In this document: piece by piece, positions 5,427 through 12,758 of the stretch
Layout of the letters: each line of letters opens with the position of its first letter
Position numbering within the stretch: the stretch's first letter is position 1
IMG/VR virus record: IMGVR_UViG_3300034104_000828
Location: 1-22,413 of that record
Length of the DNA: 22,413 nt
Reading direction: 5' to 3' (one strand)
Source: a virus
Notes under the pieces: generated by a model
The model's database searches: none
The model's input: only the letters and a program-made list of their open reading frames with translations
What the model was told of the DNA's origin: nothing
Made by a program: the position numbers and the translations under genes

Positions 5427-7091
5427 ATGGCTTATTTTAATCATGCTTTTCAAAAAGCTTTCTTAGGCACTGGTGCTACTCGCGCAAGTGTTGCGGTTGA
5501 TAGATTGGGTACTACACCTATTTCTACTTCCACTGAGTTTGGTTATGTTACTACTGATGGTGTACCAACTTACGGTTTGAACCAATTAAAAGCATCTGCT
5601 GCTTCTGAGTATGCAAATGGTTACTTTGGTATCTTTAGCCCATCAACTAACTTGACTATTACTCCATCTTCTTGTTGTAATGTATATCTTGCAGGTTCTG
5701 CAATTTATGACAATGATAAGATTGGTCCTTTAGCAGGTGGTTATCAAGAGACTAACAAGTCTAAAATGATCAACCCTAAGTATGTATCACGTTTCTATTC
5801 TGTAGCTCCATGTGTTCCACAAAACAATGTGATCCACGTAGGTTCTACATTCTGGACTGCAGGTGGTGGTGTAGAAGCTGGTTCTATTACTACTCCAGGT
5901 GTTGGTTATGCACCTAACTCTACTACAGCTGTAGGAGTTAATACAACTAACGTAACTGGTACAGGTATAGGTTTAGAATTAGCAATTACTATTGCTGCTG
6001 GTGTACCAACAGTAACAGGTATTGTTAATCCAGGTAAAGGATATGTTGTAGGTAACACTGTAACAATCAACTCACCTTCAGGAACTCCTGGTACTCTTGC
6101 AGTATATACAATTACTGATGTAACTGATGCACATCCGCAAGTTGGTTGTGGTACTGATGCTGACTGCTGCAAAGAATTTTTATGTGGTGAGACTTACTAC
6201 CTTCGTTTGGATGTAAAAGGTTCTCCTGCATTACGTTTCTTAAATCACAATGCTTATGCAACTGTTGATGCATACACAGGATGTTGTGCACCAGATGCTA
6301 TTGCTCCAACTGCAGTTGACTCAACTGAAGTAATGATCAAATGGGCTAATGCAATTGTAAATAACCCAATCATTGCTCCATTTATTCAACCAGTTGTACA
6401 AGCTGAAAATGGTCAATTACTATATGCTCCAGGAACATCTGCTGCTTTCTTAGCTGCAAATGGTGCAACTACTTGGGATCTATATCCTGCTACTGCTCAC
6501 GTAGATGGTAGATGTGCTGGTCTTATCCTTAACGGTGCTTATGTTGACACAAGATTTGGTGACTGTACATTCCAAGTTTCTGACTTCTATGAAAAAGAGC
6601 CAGTTAAACTTTATGCTTCTGAAGTAGACTATACAGGTGAGCCTTGTTTGTTCCAAACACTTTGTGTAGTTACACAATGTGATGGTCTTCAAGTTCAAGG
6701 TCTTGGTGAAACAGTTCTTAGAGAACTTGTTCTTTCTGAGTCTTACAGACAAAACTTCTTGGCTACTGATTTCCGTATCCGTGAGATTACTCAAGGTAAC
6801 CAGATCATTGGTGCAATTGACCGTGGAGCATTATACTACAGATATGTACTTATTCACAATGTACCACGTTTCAATAACCCAACTGGTGTATTTGATAATG
6901 ATCAGTATGCATTGACTATTTTCTCAACTAATCCAATTCCTACTTTTGTAAGTGATGTGACTGCTTGGTTAACTGGTTGTGATAATGCATGTAATGTTGA
7001 AGCATTTACTTGTAATACTGTATGTAATGTTGGTGTTAATTTCCCAGCACTTCCATTGTACAATCCTTACAATGTAGTTTCTTGTAACTAA
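5427..7091 (+). CDS. Abundant virion structural protein with GxGY-type insert (554 aa)
   Basis: Conserved-looking blocks are NDKIGPLAGGYQETNKSKMI (96-115), NPKYVSRFYSV, KEFLCGETYYLRLDVKGSP (249-267) and ALRFLNHNAY. I recall this combination from structural proteins of crAss-like and other marine Bacteroidota phages but cannot name the part of the particle. An insert at about 148-232 is Gly/Thr/Val-rich, with two GxGY turns (PGVGYAPN, PGKGYVVGN), and looks like a small beta domain added to the core. The C-terminus has many Cys (CDNACNVEAFTCNTVCNVG). Codon use changes from AGA to CGT for Arg, as in the capsid gene, which indicates high expression. A terminator follows and an AT-rich possible promoter precedes, so it may be its own transcript. 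Confidence 0.72.
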   Translation: MAYFNHAFQKAFLGTGATRASVAVDRLGTTPISTSTEFGYVTTDGVPTYGLNQLKASAASEYANGYFGIFSPSTNLTITPSSCCNVYLAGSAIYDNDKIGPLAGGYQETNKSKMINPKYVSRFYSVAPCVPQNNVIHVGSTFWTAGGGVEAGSITTPGVGYAPNSTTAVGVNTTNVTGTGIGLELAITIAAGVPTVTGIVNPGKGYVVGNTVTINSPSGTPGTLAVYTITDVTDAHPQVGCGTDADCCKEFLCGETYYLRLDVKGSPALRFLNHNAYATVDAYTGCCAPDAIAPTAVDSTEVMIKWANAIVNNPIIAPFIQPVVQAENGQLLYAPGTSAAFLAANGATTWDLYPATAHVDGRCAGLILNGAYVDTRFGDCTFQVSDFYEKEPVKLYASEVDYTGEPCLFQTLCVVTQCDGLQVQGLGETVLRELVLSESYRQNFLATDFRIREITQGNQIIGAIDRGALYYRYVLIHNVPRFNNPTGVFDNDQYALTIFSTNPIPTFVSDVTAWLTGCDNACNVEAFTCNTVCNVGVNFPALPLYNPYNVVSCN

Positions 7092-7110
7092 GAATAATTA
7101 AAACTTAAAC

Positions 7111-7149
7111 AAAAGGGGAGAAGAGTTCTAAACTCCTATCCCCTTTTTT
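7111..7149 (+). terminator. Rho-independent terminator after the 554-aa structural gene
   Basis: AAAAGGGGA (7111-7119) pairs with TCCCCTTTT (7139-7147), and the inner GAGTT (7123-7127) pairs with AACTC (7131-7135) around a CTA loop. A T-run ends at 7149. The long stem has two internal mismatches. Together with the terminator at 446 it brackets the two genes whose codon use suggests the highest expression. Confidence 0.85.
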
Positions 7150-7160
7150 ATTAAATACCT

Positions 7161-7721
7161 ATGGCTAATCACGTATTAAGTTTAGAAGTTCCAACAGTAA
7201 TGAATACCTGTGTTCTAAAGATTATGGACACAAGTGTATACTTTGATCTGTTGCCAGTAACTTGTCCTACATTAAATGTAACTGTTCCTGGGTTTGCATA
7301 TTCAGTTCAACTTGAAGGAACTCAGATGACTGAGTTTGTAGCTAGTGGGCATATTACATTAACGGCATGTGATCTTAACTTACAAACAAGTAATTGTGGG
7401 ACACAGTATGCAAATCTGCCAGATGGTATTTATGTAATTAAGTATAGTGTATCTCCCAATGATCAGGTGTTTGTAGAATACAATCATATGAGAATAAGCT
7501 ATGCTCTCAATAGATATTATAAAACTTTATGTGAGGTAGATGCAAATGCATGTGAACCACCTCTCAAAACTAAACAAAGACTTGAAGCACTAGGTCTAAT
7601 TAAAATGTATTTAGAAGCTGCTAAGGCTAAAGTAGAATACTGTCATGAGCCACAAAAGGGAATGTCATTATATAACTATGCACTTAAACTTCTAAACAAA
7701 TTAGATTGTGTAAACTGTTAA
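7161..7721 (+). CDS. Conserved virion structural protein (186 aa)
   Basis: The N-terminal half (1-120) is beta-rich, with LPDGIYVIKYSVSPND (92-107), FVEYNHMRISYALN (109-122) and the paired Cys of LTACDLNLQTSNCG. The C-terminal 60 residues are helical and contain LEAAKAKVEYCHEP followed by MSLYNYALKLL, ending in CVNC. I recall this two-part layout from Bacteroidota phage structural genes next to fibre genes, without a known role. A baseplate, fibre-adaptor or fibre-anchoring part would fit its place between the 554-residue protein and the Cys-rich repeat protein. The start lies 11 bases after the terminator T-run, so it is probably read from a promoter overlapping the terminator or by read-through. 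Confidence 0.68.
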   Translation: MANHVLSLEVPTVMNTCVLKIMDTSVYFDLLPVTCPTLNVTVPGFAYSVQLEGTQMTEFVASGHITLTACDLNLQTSNCGTQYANLPDGIYVIKYSVSPNDQVFVEYNHMRISYALNRYYKTLCEVDANACEPPLKTKQRLEALGLIKMYLEAAKAKVEYCHEPQKGMSLYNYALKLLNKLDCVNC

Positions 7722-7728
7722 CAATTTT

Positions 7729-7746
7729 AAAACCAACAAAATATGG
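7729..7746 (+). promoter_or_regulatory. A-rich translation leader, second copy
   Basis: AAAACCAACAAAATATGG is identical to 503-520 except for one base (T instead of C before the ATG). It precedes the 61-residue gene. Seventeen matching bases at two start codons 7.2 kb apart, in a region without other repeats, suggest a functional leader. Confidence 0.4.
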
Positions 7747-7928
7747 CAACATGTCCAAACTGTAGAAACAAAATGTCATGCGGGTGTCAGAAGAGACAAG
7801 CATCAGATGGCAAAACTGTATGTTCTAAGTGTGCTAATACATACGAAGAACAATTAAAACAAAGACAAACAATGGCAACAGTATCTCAGACAAATCAAGT
7901 CTGGGGAAAAGATAGATATAATAAATAA
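7743..7928 (+). CDS. Small zinc-ribbon-like protein (61 aa)
   Basis: Six Cys are in the first half: C4-x2-C7, C13-x-C15 and C27-x2-C30. The outer pairs, about 20 residues apart, are typical of a zinc ribbon, and the central CGC could add or replace ligands. The C-terminal half is polar and Gln-rich (EEQLKQRQT) and looks helical or disordered. Such a small protein could be a regulator, an assembly chaperone or a minor virion part; nothing in the sequence decides. It lies between two structural genes, 3 bases before the next start, and has the shared A-rich leader. I believe similar proteins occur at the same place in related phages, but this is memory only. Confidence 0.68.
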   Translation: MATCPNCRNKMSCGCQKRQASDGKTVCSKCANTYEEQLKQRQTMATVSQTNQVWGKDRYNK

Positions 7929-7931
7929 ACT

Positions 7932-9821
7932 ATGACAAAATTTCCTCCTCCTGGACTCTCTGCATCATACTTTGGTTTTGAACCCTGCTGTGGAGGAAAT
8001 ACGGTGTACTTTAGTTTTAATGGTACAACTGTACAACCTAACTTAGGTATTAATATATACAATGGTCCTCCAGCAATTGGTTATGATCCATTAACTGATA
8101 CTTATGTCCCTTTAACAAATCAATGTTATAGAATATTTAGAGGTGATGCTTCAGCTCCAGGAAATCCAATTAATGGGTCTAATTATGGAAACTTACAAAT
8201 AGTACCCACTAATTTTGGAGGTAACTATATTTGGGATAGTACTACTACATATGAAACACCATGTGGTGATGAAGAACCTGGATTTTGTCCAGATTGTGTA
8301 GCTCAGTGTTATACTATATACTCATGTGATGGTAGTGTTCCACCACTTACTACTAATACAGATTTATCAGCATATGTTGGTGGTAGTGCATCAATACAAG
8401 TAGATGCAGATCTTGGGTTTGATTGTTACATGGTAACTCTTGCTCCGGATTGTGATAATGCAATTACTGTAGTTGTAGATGGAGATATACCATGTCCATG
8501 TGCATGTGAGTGTTATGAAATAATTGGTACAGCAAAACTAGATTATGTTGACTGTGATGGCAATCCAGTAAGCACATTTGTAAATGGTTATTGGAAAGAT
8601 TGTTCTAAAGTATATCCATTTACAACTCCAGCTGCTGGACCAAATCTTACAATTATAAATCATGGTGATTGTATAGATGGTTTATGTCCTACAGAATGTT
8701 ATGAACTTGTAGACTGTGCTGGTATAGAAGATCCTATTTATACAACAGCTCAATCATTATCACCATTTGCCACATTAGGTCAAGTAGTAATTATAGATGG
8801 TTATACTAACTGTTGGACTGTAAATGATGTTGTAGATTGTGACTGTGCAATTGATGTTGTTGTAACTCAAGCATTTGCAGATTGTGCTACATGTACAGCA
8901 GGTCCAAATTACACACTTACAAACTGTGATGATTTGGGTACTACTATTTATACTTCAAATGATCTTAGTGGATATGTAGGTCAAGTAGTAGAACTCAGTC
9001 CAGATTGTCCAGGTTGTTGGATTGTAGATGTCTATCCAAATCCAATTCCATCAGATGTAGATGTAACTGTAGCTCAGGAATTTACAGATTGTGAAGCATG
9101 TAAGACTACTTATTATCAACTTACAGATTGTACAGATACAGAAGCCCCTATAATTACATCAACAGATCTTTCTGATTATGTAGGAAGTACTATCATTCTT
9201 GAATGGTGTCCTACTACTTGCTGGACAGTTTCTGTTTCTCAAACAAGTACAGGATCTGGAGTTCTTGGAGATATACTAAATGAATATAGTTCATGTTTAG
9301 AATGTCTTAATAGTTTTCCATGTGTTTGTAAAAGAATTAAAAATCATGATGCAGTAGCTCATAACTATGATTATGTAGATTGCAATGGTGTAGTACAAAC
9401 TATATCACTTCTTTCAGGAGAAAGATCTGATAGAATTTGCATGAAGTTACTTCTTACTTCTTTTGCAACAGATTATGTTGAAACATTTGGTAATTGTACT
9501 AATGGTGTATGTCCTCCTCAAATCTATCCAAAGAGAAATGTTGAACCAGGATATGTAACACCAATCTGTAGTACAGAAAAATATGAAAAGATAACTTGTA
9601 AGTCTGCAGAAGTATTATACAAATCTGTACTTGAATTAAGATATGGCATTAGTAACTGTTGTCCTGAAGAAGATAACAAGTGGTTAATTAAAAAAGAACT
9701 TATAGATTTAGAAGCTCTAAGAGATCCAGAATATATGTGTGAAGTAAACACATGTGACTGCCCACCTTCAACATGTGGATGTAGCTGTGGAACAACACTT
9801 AGAACTTGTAATTCTCATTAA
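7932..9821 (+). CDS. Cys-rich modular repeat protein, probable fibre or surface protein (629 aa)
   Basis: I count 52 Cys in 629 residues (8.3%). After an N-terminal domain (1-122) come alternating modules. Type A (126-190, 256-321, 327-390, 395-458) follows the pattern (C/Y)Y-x-L-x2-C, then DLSxYVG, CW-x-V, and a closing C-x2-C. Type B (192-253 and 464-528) contains YDYVDCNG or LDYVDCDG and ends GNCTNGVCP or GDCIDGLCP. The C-terminal domain (530-629) has a conserved-looking helical part (ITCKSAEVLYKSVLELRYG) and a Cys-rich tail (CDCPPSTCGCSCG). Repeated beta-modules with fixed Cys suit a rigid, disulfide- or metal-stabilised fibre or adhesin. The receptor is unknown. The neighbours are fibre-like genes. 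Confidence 0.72.
   Translation: MTKFPPPGLSASYFGFEPCCGGNTVYFSFNGTTVQPNLGINIYNGPPAIGYDPLTDTYVPLTNQCYRIFRGDASAPGNPINGSNYGNLQIVPTNFGGNYIWDSTTTYETPCGDEEPGFCPDCVAQCYTIYSCDGSVPPLTTNTDLSAYVGGSASIQVDADLGFDCYMVTLAPDCDNAITVVVDGDIPCPCACECYEIIGTAKLDYVDCDGNPVSTFVNGYWKDCSKVYPFTTPAAGPNLTIINHGDCIDGLCPTECYELVDCAGIEDPIYTTAQSLSPFATLGQVVIIDGYTNCWTVNDVVDCDCAIDVVVTQAFADCATCTAGPNYTLTNCDDLGTTIYTSNDLSGYVGQVVELSPDCPGCWIVDVYPNPIPSDVDVTVAQEFTDCEACKTTYYQLTDCTDTEAPIITSTDLSDYVGSTIILEWCPTTCWTVSVSQTSTGSGVLGDILNEYSSCLECLNSFPCVCKRIKNHDAVAHNYDYVDCNGVVQTISLLSGERSDRICMKLLLTSFATDYVETFGNCTNGVCPPQIYPKRNVEPGYVTPICSTEKYEKITCKSAEVLYKSVLELRYGISNCCPEEDNKWLIKKELIDLEALRDPEYMCEVNTCDCPPSTCGCSCGTTLRTCNSH
8307..9515 (+). repeat. Alternating Cys-rich protein modules (A1 B1 A2 A3 A4 B2)
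   Basis: Four A modules (8307-8501, 8697-8894, 8910-9101, 9114-9305) of about 65 codons and two B modules (8505-8690, 9321-9515) of about 62-65 codons. Similarity is clear at protein level but weak in the DNA, so the duplications are old. A2 to A4 are the most alike. Confidence 0.72.
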
Positions 9822-9824
9822 TAA

Positions 9825-9840
9825 TTAGTATATTATAGAT
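9825..9840 (+). promoter_or_regulatory. Shared leader element TTAGTATATTA
   Basis: TTAGTATATTA (9825-9835) lies 5 bases before the ATG of the first fibre gene and occurs again at 12155-12165, 11 bases before the ATG at 12177. It could be a -10-like promoter element or a leader. An AT-rich 11-mer can recur by chance, so support is weak. Confidence 0.25.
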
Positions 9841-11502
9841 ATGAAACCTTTGAATCTAGATAACAAACCTTGCAGCCCAATTTCATCTAACTGTGTTATT
9901 TGGCAGGGTCCTGATATTCCGTGCATTAAACTATGTGCGGGTGATACAGTATCTGATGTAGTAGCTAAGCTTGCTGCAGAACTATGTACTGTTCTAGATA
10001 TCTTGAATGTAACAAATTATGATTTGTCATGTTTCAATTTAACTGCCTGTGCACCAAATGATTTTACAGCACTTATTCAGTTTTTAATTGAAAGAATTTG
10101 TGCACTACAAACTGAAATAAATACTATTGCAGATCCATCAACAAGTCCTATTGTAAATACAACTAAATCTACAGGTGCTGATACATTAGTTACAGTTGCA
10201 CCATGTTTTGTAGTAGGTGGTGTAACAGTAATGACTGTTTCTCAATATGCTCAAGCAATCGGTATTAAAGTTTGTTCCCTTGTAACAGAAATTGCAACTA
10301 TTCAAGCTAGTATAACAAGTTTAGATCTTAGAGTTACAGCTTTAGAGTCTGCACCAGTTCCTACATTTACATTACCTTCTATTCCGGTAGATTGTACATT
10401 AAGTGGAACAGTTGTATCTCCAGGTAACTATCCTATTGATACAGTTTTAAATGCATTACTTAATGATAATACTTATGGTTACTGTGCATTAAAAGCAGCA
10501 ACGGGAGAAGCATCTGCAATAACTGCAGCAGTATTATCTCAATGTATTACTGATGCAGATACATCACTTGTATTTGGTACAGCATTTTCTGTAGCATATG
10601 CAGGTACATGGGTAACATCAGCTAATTTAAATACAGCAGCAGAGGCAATTAATAACTTATGGATTGCAATCTGTGATGTATATAATTATGTAAGTACATT
10701 CTCAATTACAGTAGCTGACACCGCTACTGTAAATTTAGATAACACAGGTAATGTAATTACAGCAAATATTACAGATACTGGTTGGGTAGATCTTAATGGT
10801 TTTGCTTATTACTCTGGAGTAACAAAACCACAGTGTAGAAGAATTGGTAATCAAGTTCATTTTAGAGGTAATGTGTATATTCCTTTAGAAAATCCAGCAT
10901 CTCCAGGATCTGTTATTCCTTTTACTTCATTGAATGCATATAATTCAATTCAAGGATGTACTACATGGAGTGGTGTTGGTGGATGTTCAATCAATGCTAG
11001 TGGTTCAATTACTTTTAATAATGGTGCTTCAGTGGTACCAACTTCAATTACTGCTGGTAACTTTGATGGACTGTATAGATCAGGATGGCAACCAATTGCA
11101 AGACAAATTAATGTAGGAGGGTCTACTGGTACAGCTTTAACTAGTATTGTAAATATATTTATTACATCTACTAAACAACTCCAAATCCAAACTCTATTAG
11201 ATATTGAAGAAACAACAATAGGAACTTCTGCAGTAGGTAATAGTCCATTTAGATTTATAACATCTAACATTAGATCTGGTGAATATTTACCAAATTATAT
11301 TGCAGCAGCTTCTGATATTCATAATGCACCATCTAATGCAAACTTTCCGTTAGTATCTAATACATTTAATAATACTTGGAACTTTAGTTGTGATGCTGCT
11401 CAACCAGATCAGATTGGTGGTTTTGAACTTAGTCTAGATGGTATGATTGCATATCTAGATCCATGTAATACTGAAACGGGCTTATCAATTGTATGTCCAT
11501 AA
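9841..11502 (+). CDS. Tail-fibre-like protein with conserved N-terminal anchor module (553 aa)
   Basis: The N-terminus (MKPLNLDNKPCSPISSNC, then VIWQGPDIPC) and the following helical part (about 36-92) form a module that I recall from many Bacteroidota phage fibres. A short coiled coil (LVTEIATIQASITSLDLRV, 147-165) would support trimer formation. The middle (about 180-300) has repeated beta and Ala-rich parts. The C-terminal 240 residues start with DTGWVDLNGFAYYSG and CRRIGNQVHFRGNV, which is typical of fibre-tip or receptor-binding domains. Its role is probably host recognition. The first 50 residues share the C-(V/I)-I-(W/Y)-x-G-x-D-I-x-C pattern with the next gene. The start lies 19 bases after the previous stop codon. 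Confidence 0.74.
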   Translation: MKPLNLDNKPCSPISSNCVIWQGPDIPCIKLCAGDTVSDVVAKLAAELCTVLDILNVTNYDLSCFNLTACAPNDFTALIQFLIERICALQTEINTIADPSTSPIVNTTKSTGADTLVTVAPCFVVGGVTVMTVSQYAQAIGIKVCSLVTEIATIQASITSLDLRVTALESAPVPTFTLPSIPVDCTLSGTVVSPGNYPIDTVLNALLNDNTYGYCALKAATGEASAITAAVLSQCITDADTSLVFGTAFSVAYAGTWVTSANLNTAAEAINNLWIAICDVYNYVSTFSITVADTATVNLDNTGNVITANITDTGWVDLNGFAYYSGVTKPQCRRIGNQVHFRGNVYIPLENPASPGSVIPFTSLNAYNSIQGCTTWSGVGGCSINASGSITFNNGASVVPTSITAGNFDGLYRSGWQPIARQINVGGSTGTALTSIVNIFITSTKQLQIQTLLDIEETTIGTSAVGNSPFRFITSNIRSGEYLPNYIAAASDIHNAPSNANFPLVSNTFNNTWNFSCDAAQPDQIGGFELSLDGMIAYLDPCNTETGLSIVCP

Positions 11503-11513
11503 TAATATAAGAT

Positions 11514-12059
11514 ATGTCACTAAATAAATGTCAAAATTGTGGGTGTGATGATGCACTAGTAACTCTTCCACCATGCCCAACTCCAGCCGGATGCCCAGAT
11601 CCAGAACCGTGTTCTGAGGTCTTTGATGCACAGTGTATTATATACACCGGTGCAGATATTGAATGTGGTGATGATACAGTAGTAACATCAGATACTAATG
11701 TAGCAGTTGCTCTAAATGAAATTACTACATACTTCTGTCAAGAACTTACTCAACAGAAGTTAAGATATGTAAAAGAGATTAATACAAACTTTGATAATAC
11801 AACACTTACAATTACACAAGCTGAATTAGCAGCATGCGGTATTACACCATCTCTATGTAGTTTAAGTGGTTCTGAACCTTCAGATTTTGTTATTAGTCTT
11901 TGGTATCTTTCTGCAGGTGTTTGGAAACTCCTTCAACCATATGAATCTCCAACAGAATTCTATGGTGTATCTGTAAATGATACAACAGGTTTAATTACTA
12001 TTGGTATTGTAAGACCTATGGGTACAACAACAAGGTTAAGAGCCGTATTAATATTCTAA
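11514..12059 (+). CDS. Short fibre-associated protein sharing the anchor module (181 aa)
   Basis: The first 36 residues are Cys/Pro-rich (CQNCGCDD, CPTPAGCPDPEPC). The anchor module follows: C41-IIYTGADIE-C51, then DDTVV and a helix closed by C75. It parallels C18 to C49 of the preceding fibre. The C-terminal 85 residues look beta-rich (FVISLWYLSAGVWKLLQPYE, 125-144) and end in RLRAVLIF. The protein may be a short fibre, a cap, or a second fibre attached to the same site. It is the last gene before a strong terminator and so ends the fibre cassette. No family name is known to me for the C-terminal part. Confidence 0.66.
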   Translation: MSLNKCQNCGCDDALVTLPPCPTPAGCPDPEPCSEVFDAQCIIYTGADIECGDDTVVTSDTNVAVALNEITTYFCQELTQQKLRYVKEINTNFDNTTLTITQAELAACGITPSLCSLSGSEPSDFVISLWYLSAGVWKLLQPYESPTEFYGVSVNDTTGLITIGIVRPMGTTTRLRAVLIF

Positions 12060-12094
12060 GAAGTTACAGTTGTTGGTTTCTGTGACAACAAGGC

Positions 12095-12125
12095 AAAGCC
12101 CTCGCACTAGCGGGGGTTTTGTTTT
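12095..12125 (+). terminator. Strong rho-independent terminator ending the fibre cassette
   Basis: AAAGCCCTCGC (12095-12105) pairs over 11 bp, with two G-T wobbles, with GCGGGGGTTTT (12110-12120) around an ACTA loop. A further T-rich stretch follows. Just upstream, GTTACAG (12063-12069) can pair with CTGTGAC (12080-12086) in a second smaller hairpin. This is one of the few GC-rich places in the window. Confidence 0.92.
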
Positions 12126-12176
12126 ATGCTTATATTTGCTAAAGTGCATAATTTTTAGTATATTAATCTATATGGT
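12126..12176 (+). promoter_or_regulatory. Candidate promoter region for the tail operon
   Basis: TATATTTG (12131-12138) fits the Bacteroidota -7 consensus TAnnTTTG completely, and TTAGTATATTA (12155-12165) is shared with the leader at 9825. A -33 TTG at the usual distance is not evident, because that position falls in the terminator stem. A promoter is expected here because a strong terminator precedes a long chain of coupled genes. Confidence 0.4.
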
Positions 12177-12758
12177 ATGAAGGAATTTAAGAGCCCGGAT
12201 TTGACAGGCCCAAGATACAGACCTAAAGTCCATACTATGTTGAACAAAGAGTTCTTTGATAGTTTTAGAAAAAAGTATCCCAGATACAAGGATGTGGATA
12301 ATGACACACTAAGAAAGATTATTAGATCTTTTAATAAAAGTGTTTGGACAAAAGTAATAGATACAAGAGATGGTATGCAATTACCAAACTCTGTAGGTTG
12401 GCTTTTTATTGGTTCGTGTGACAATAGTAGGAAAGAAAATATTGATTATGCCAAGTCCAAGAAATATGGTGTAAAAGTTACAAACAAGAATTGGGAAACA
12501 GATGGTAAACTAGCTAAGATATTCTTTACCAGTTTTGCAATTAAACACAAGATGAAGAATAGAGAGTTGTGGAAGTTTGTGGCCAATAGAGACTTTAAAA
12601 GATCTGTTGCTAAATCCTATCCTGAAAACTGGAATACTTATATTGTAGTTGATCCTACAAAAAAACTAAGACTAGAGAATAGAAAACAGTATTATAAAAG
12701 TGTTCTTTTAAAGCAGCAACAAGATGGTTTAAAAGACTATAATGAATTTGATCTATGA
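12177..12758 (+). CDS. Conserved crAss-like tail-block protein (193 aa)
   Basis: A compact basic protein with the blocks LPNSVGWLFIGSC (69-81), ETDGKLAKIFFTSF (107-120), NRELWKFVANRDFKRSVAK (128-146) and YPENWNTYIV. I recognise these as a conserved protein of the crAss-like tail gene block, but I do not know its exact place in the particle; an assembly or hub function is possible. There is no signal peptide or membrane segment. Two ATGs are close together near 12171-12179; the one at 12177 gives the usual N-terminus KEFKSP. The gene ends in a TGA that overlaps the next start (ATGA), so the two products are probably made in a fixed ratio. Confidence 0.68.
   Translation: MKEFKSPDLTGPRYRPKVHTMLNKEFFDSFRKKYPRYKDVDNDTLRKIIRSFNKSVWTKVIDTRDGMQLPNSVGWLFIGSCDNSRKENIDYAKSKKYGVKVTNKNWETDGKLAKIFFTSFAIKHKMKNRELWKFVANRDFKRSVAKSYPENWNTYIVVDPTKKLRLENRKQYYKSVLLKQQQDGLKDYNEFDL

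Noticed and set aside
5906-6172. Reverse-strand open frame rich in Val and Pro
   Set aside because: It is the complement of the Gly/Thr/Val-rich insert in the 554-aa protein; low complexity keeps the other strand open.
9841-12059. Variable region of a diversity-generating retroelement in the fibre genes
   Set aside because: Some crAss-like phages have such elements, but no reverse transcriptase, template repeat or adenine-rich variable repeat is visible here.
12063-12086. Small hairpin before the terminator as a riboswitch or attenuator
   Set aside because: A 7-bp stem with one wobble is too little for a riboswitch, and it lies after the stop codon of the fibre gene; it more likely only assists termination.
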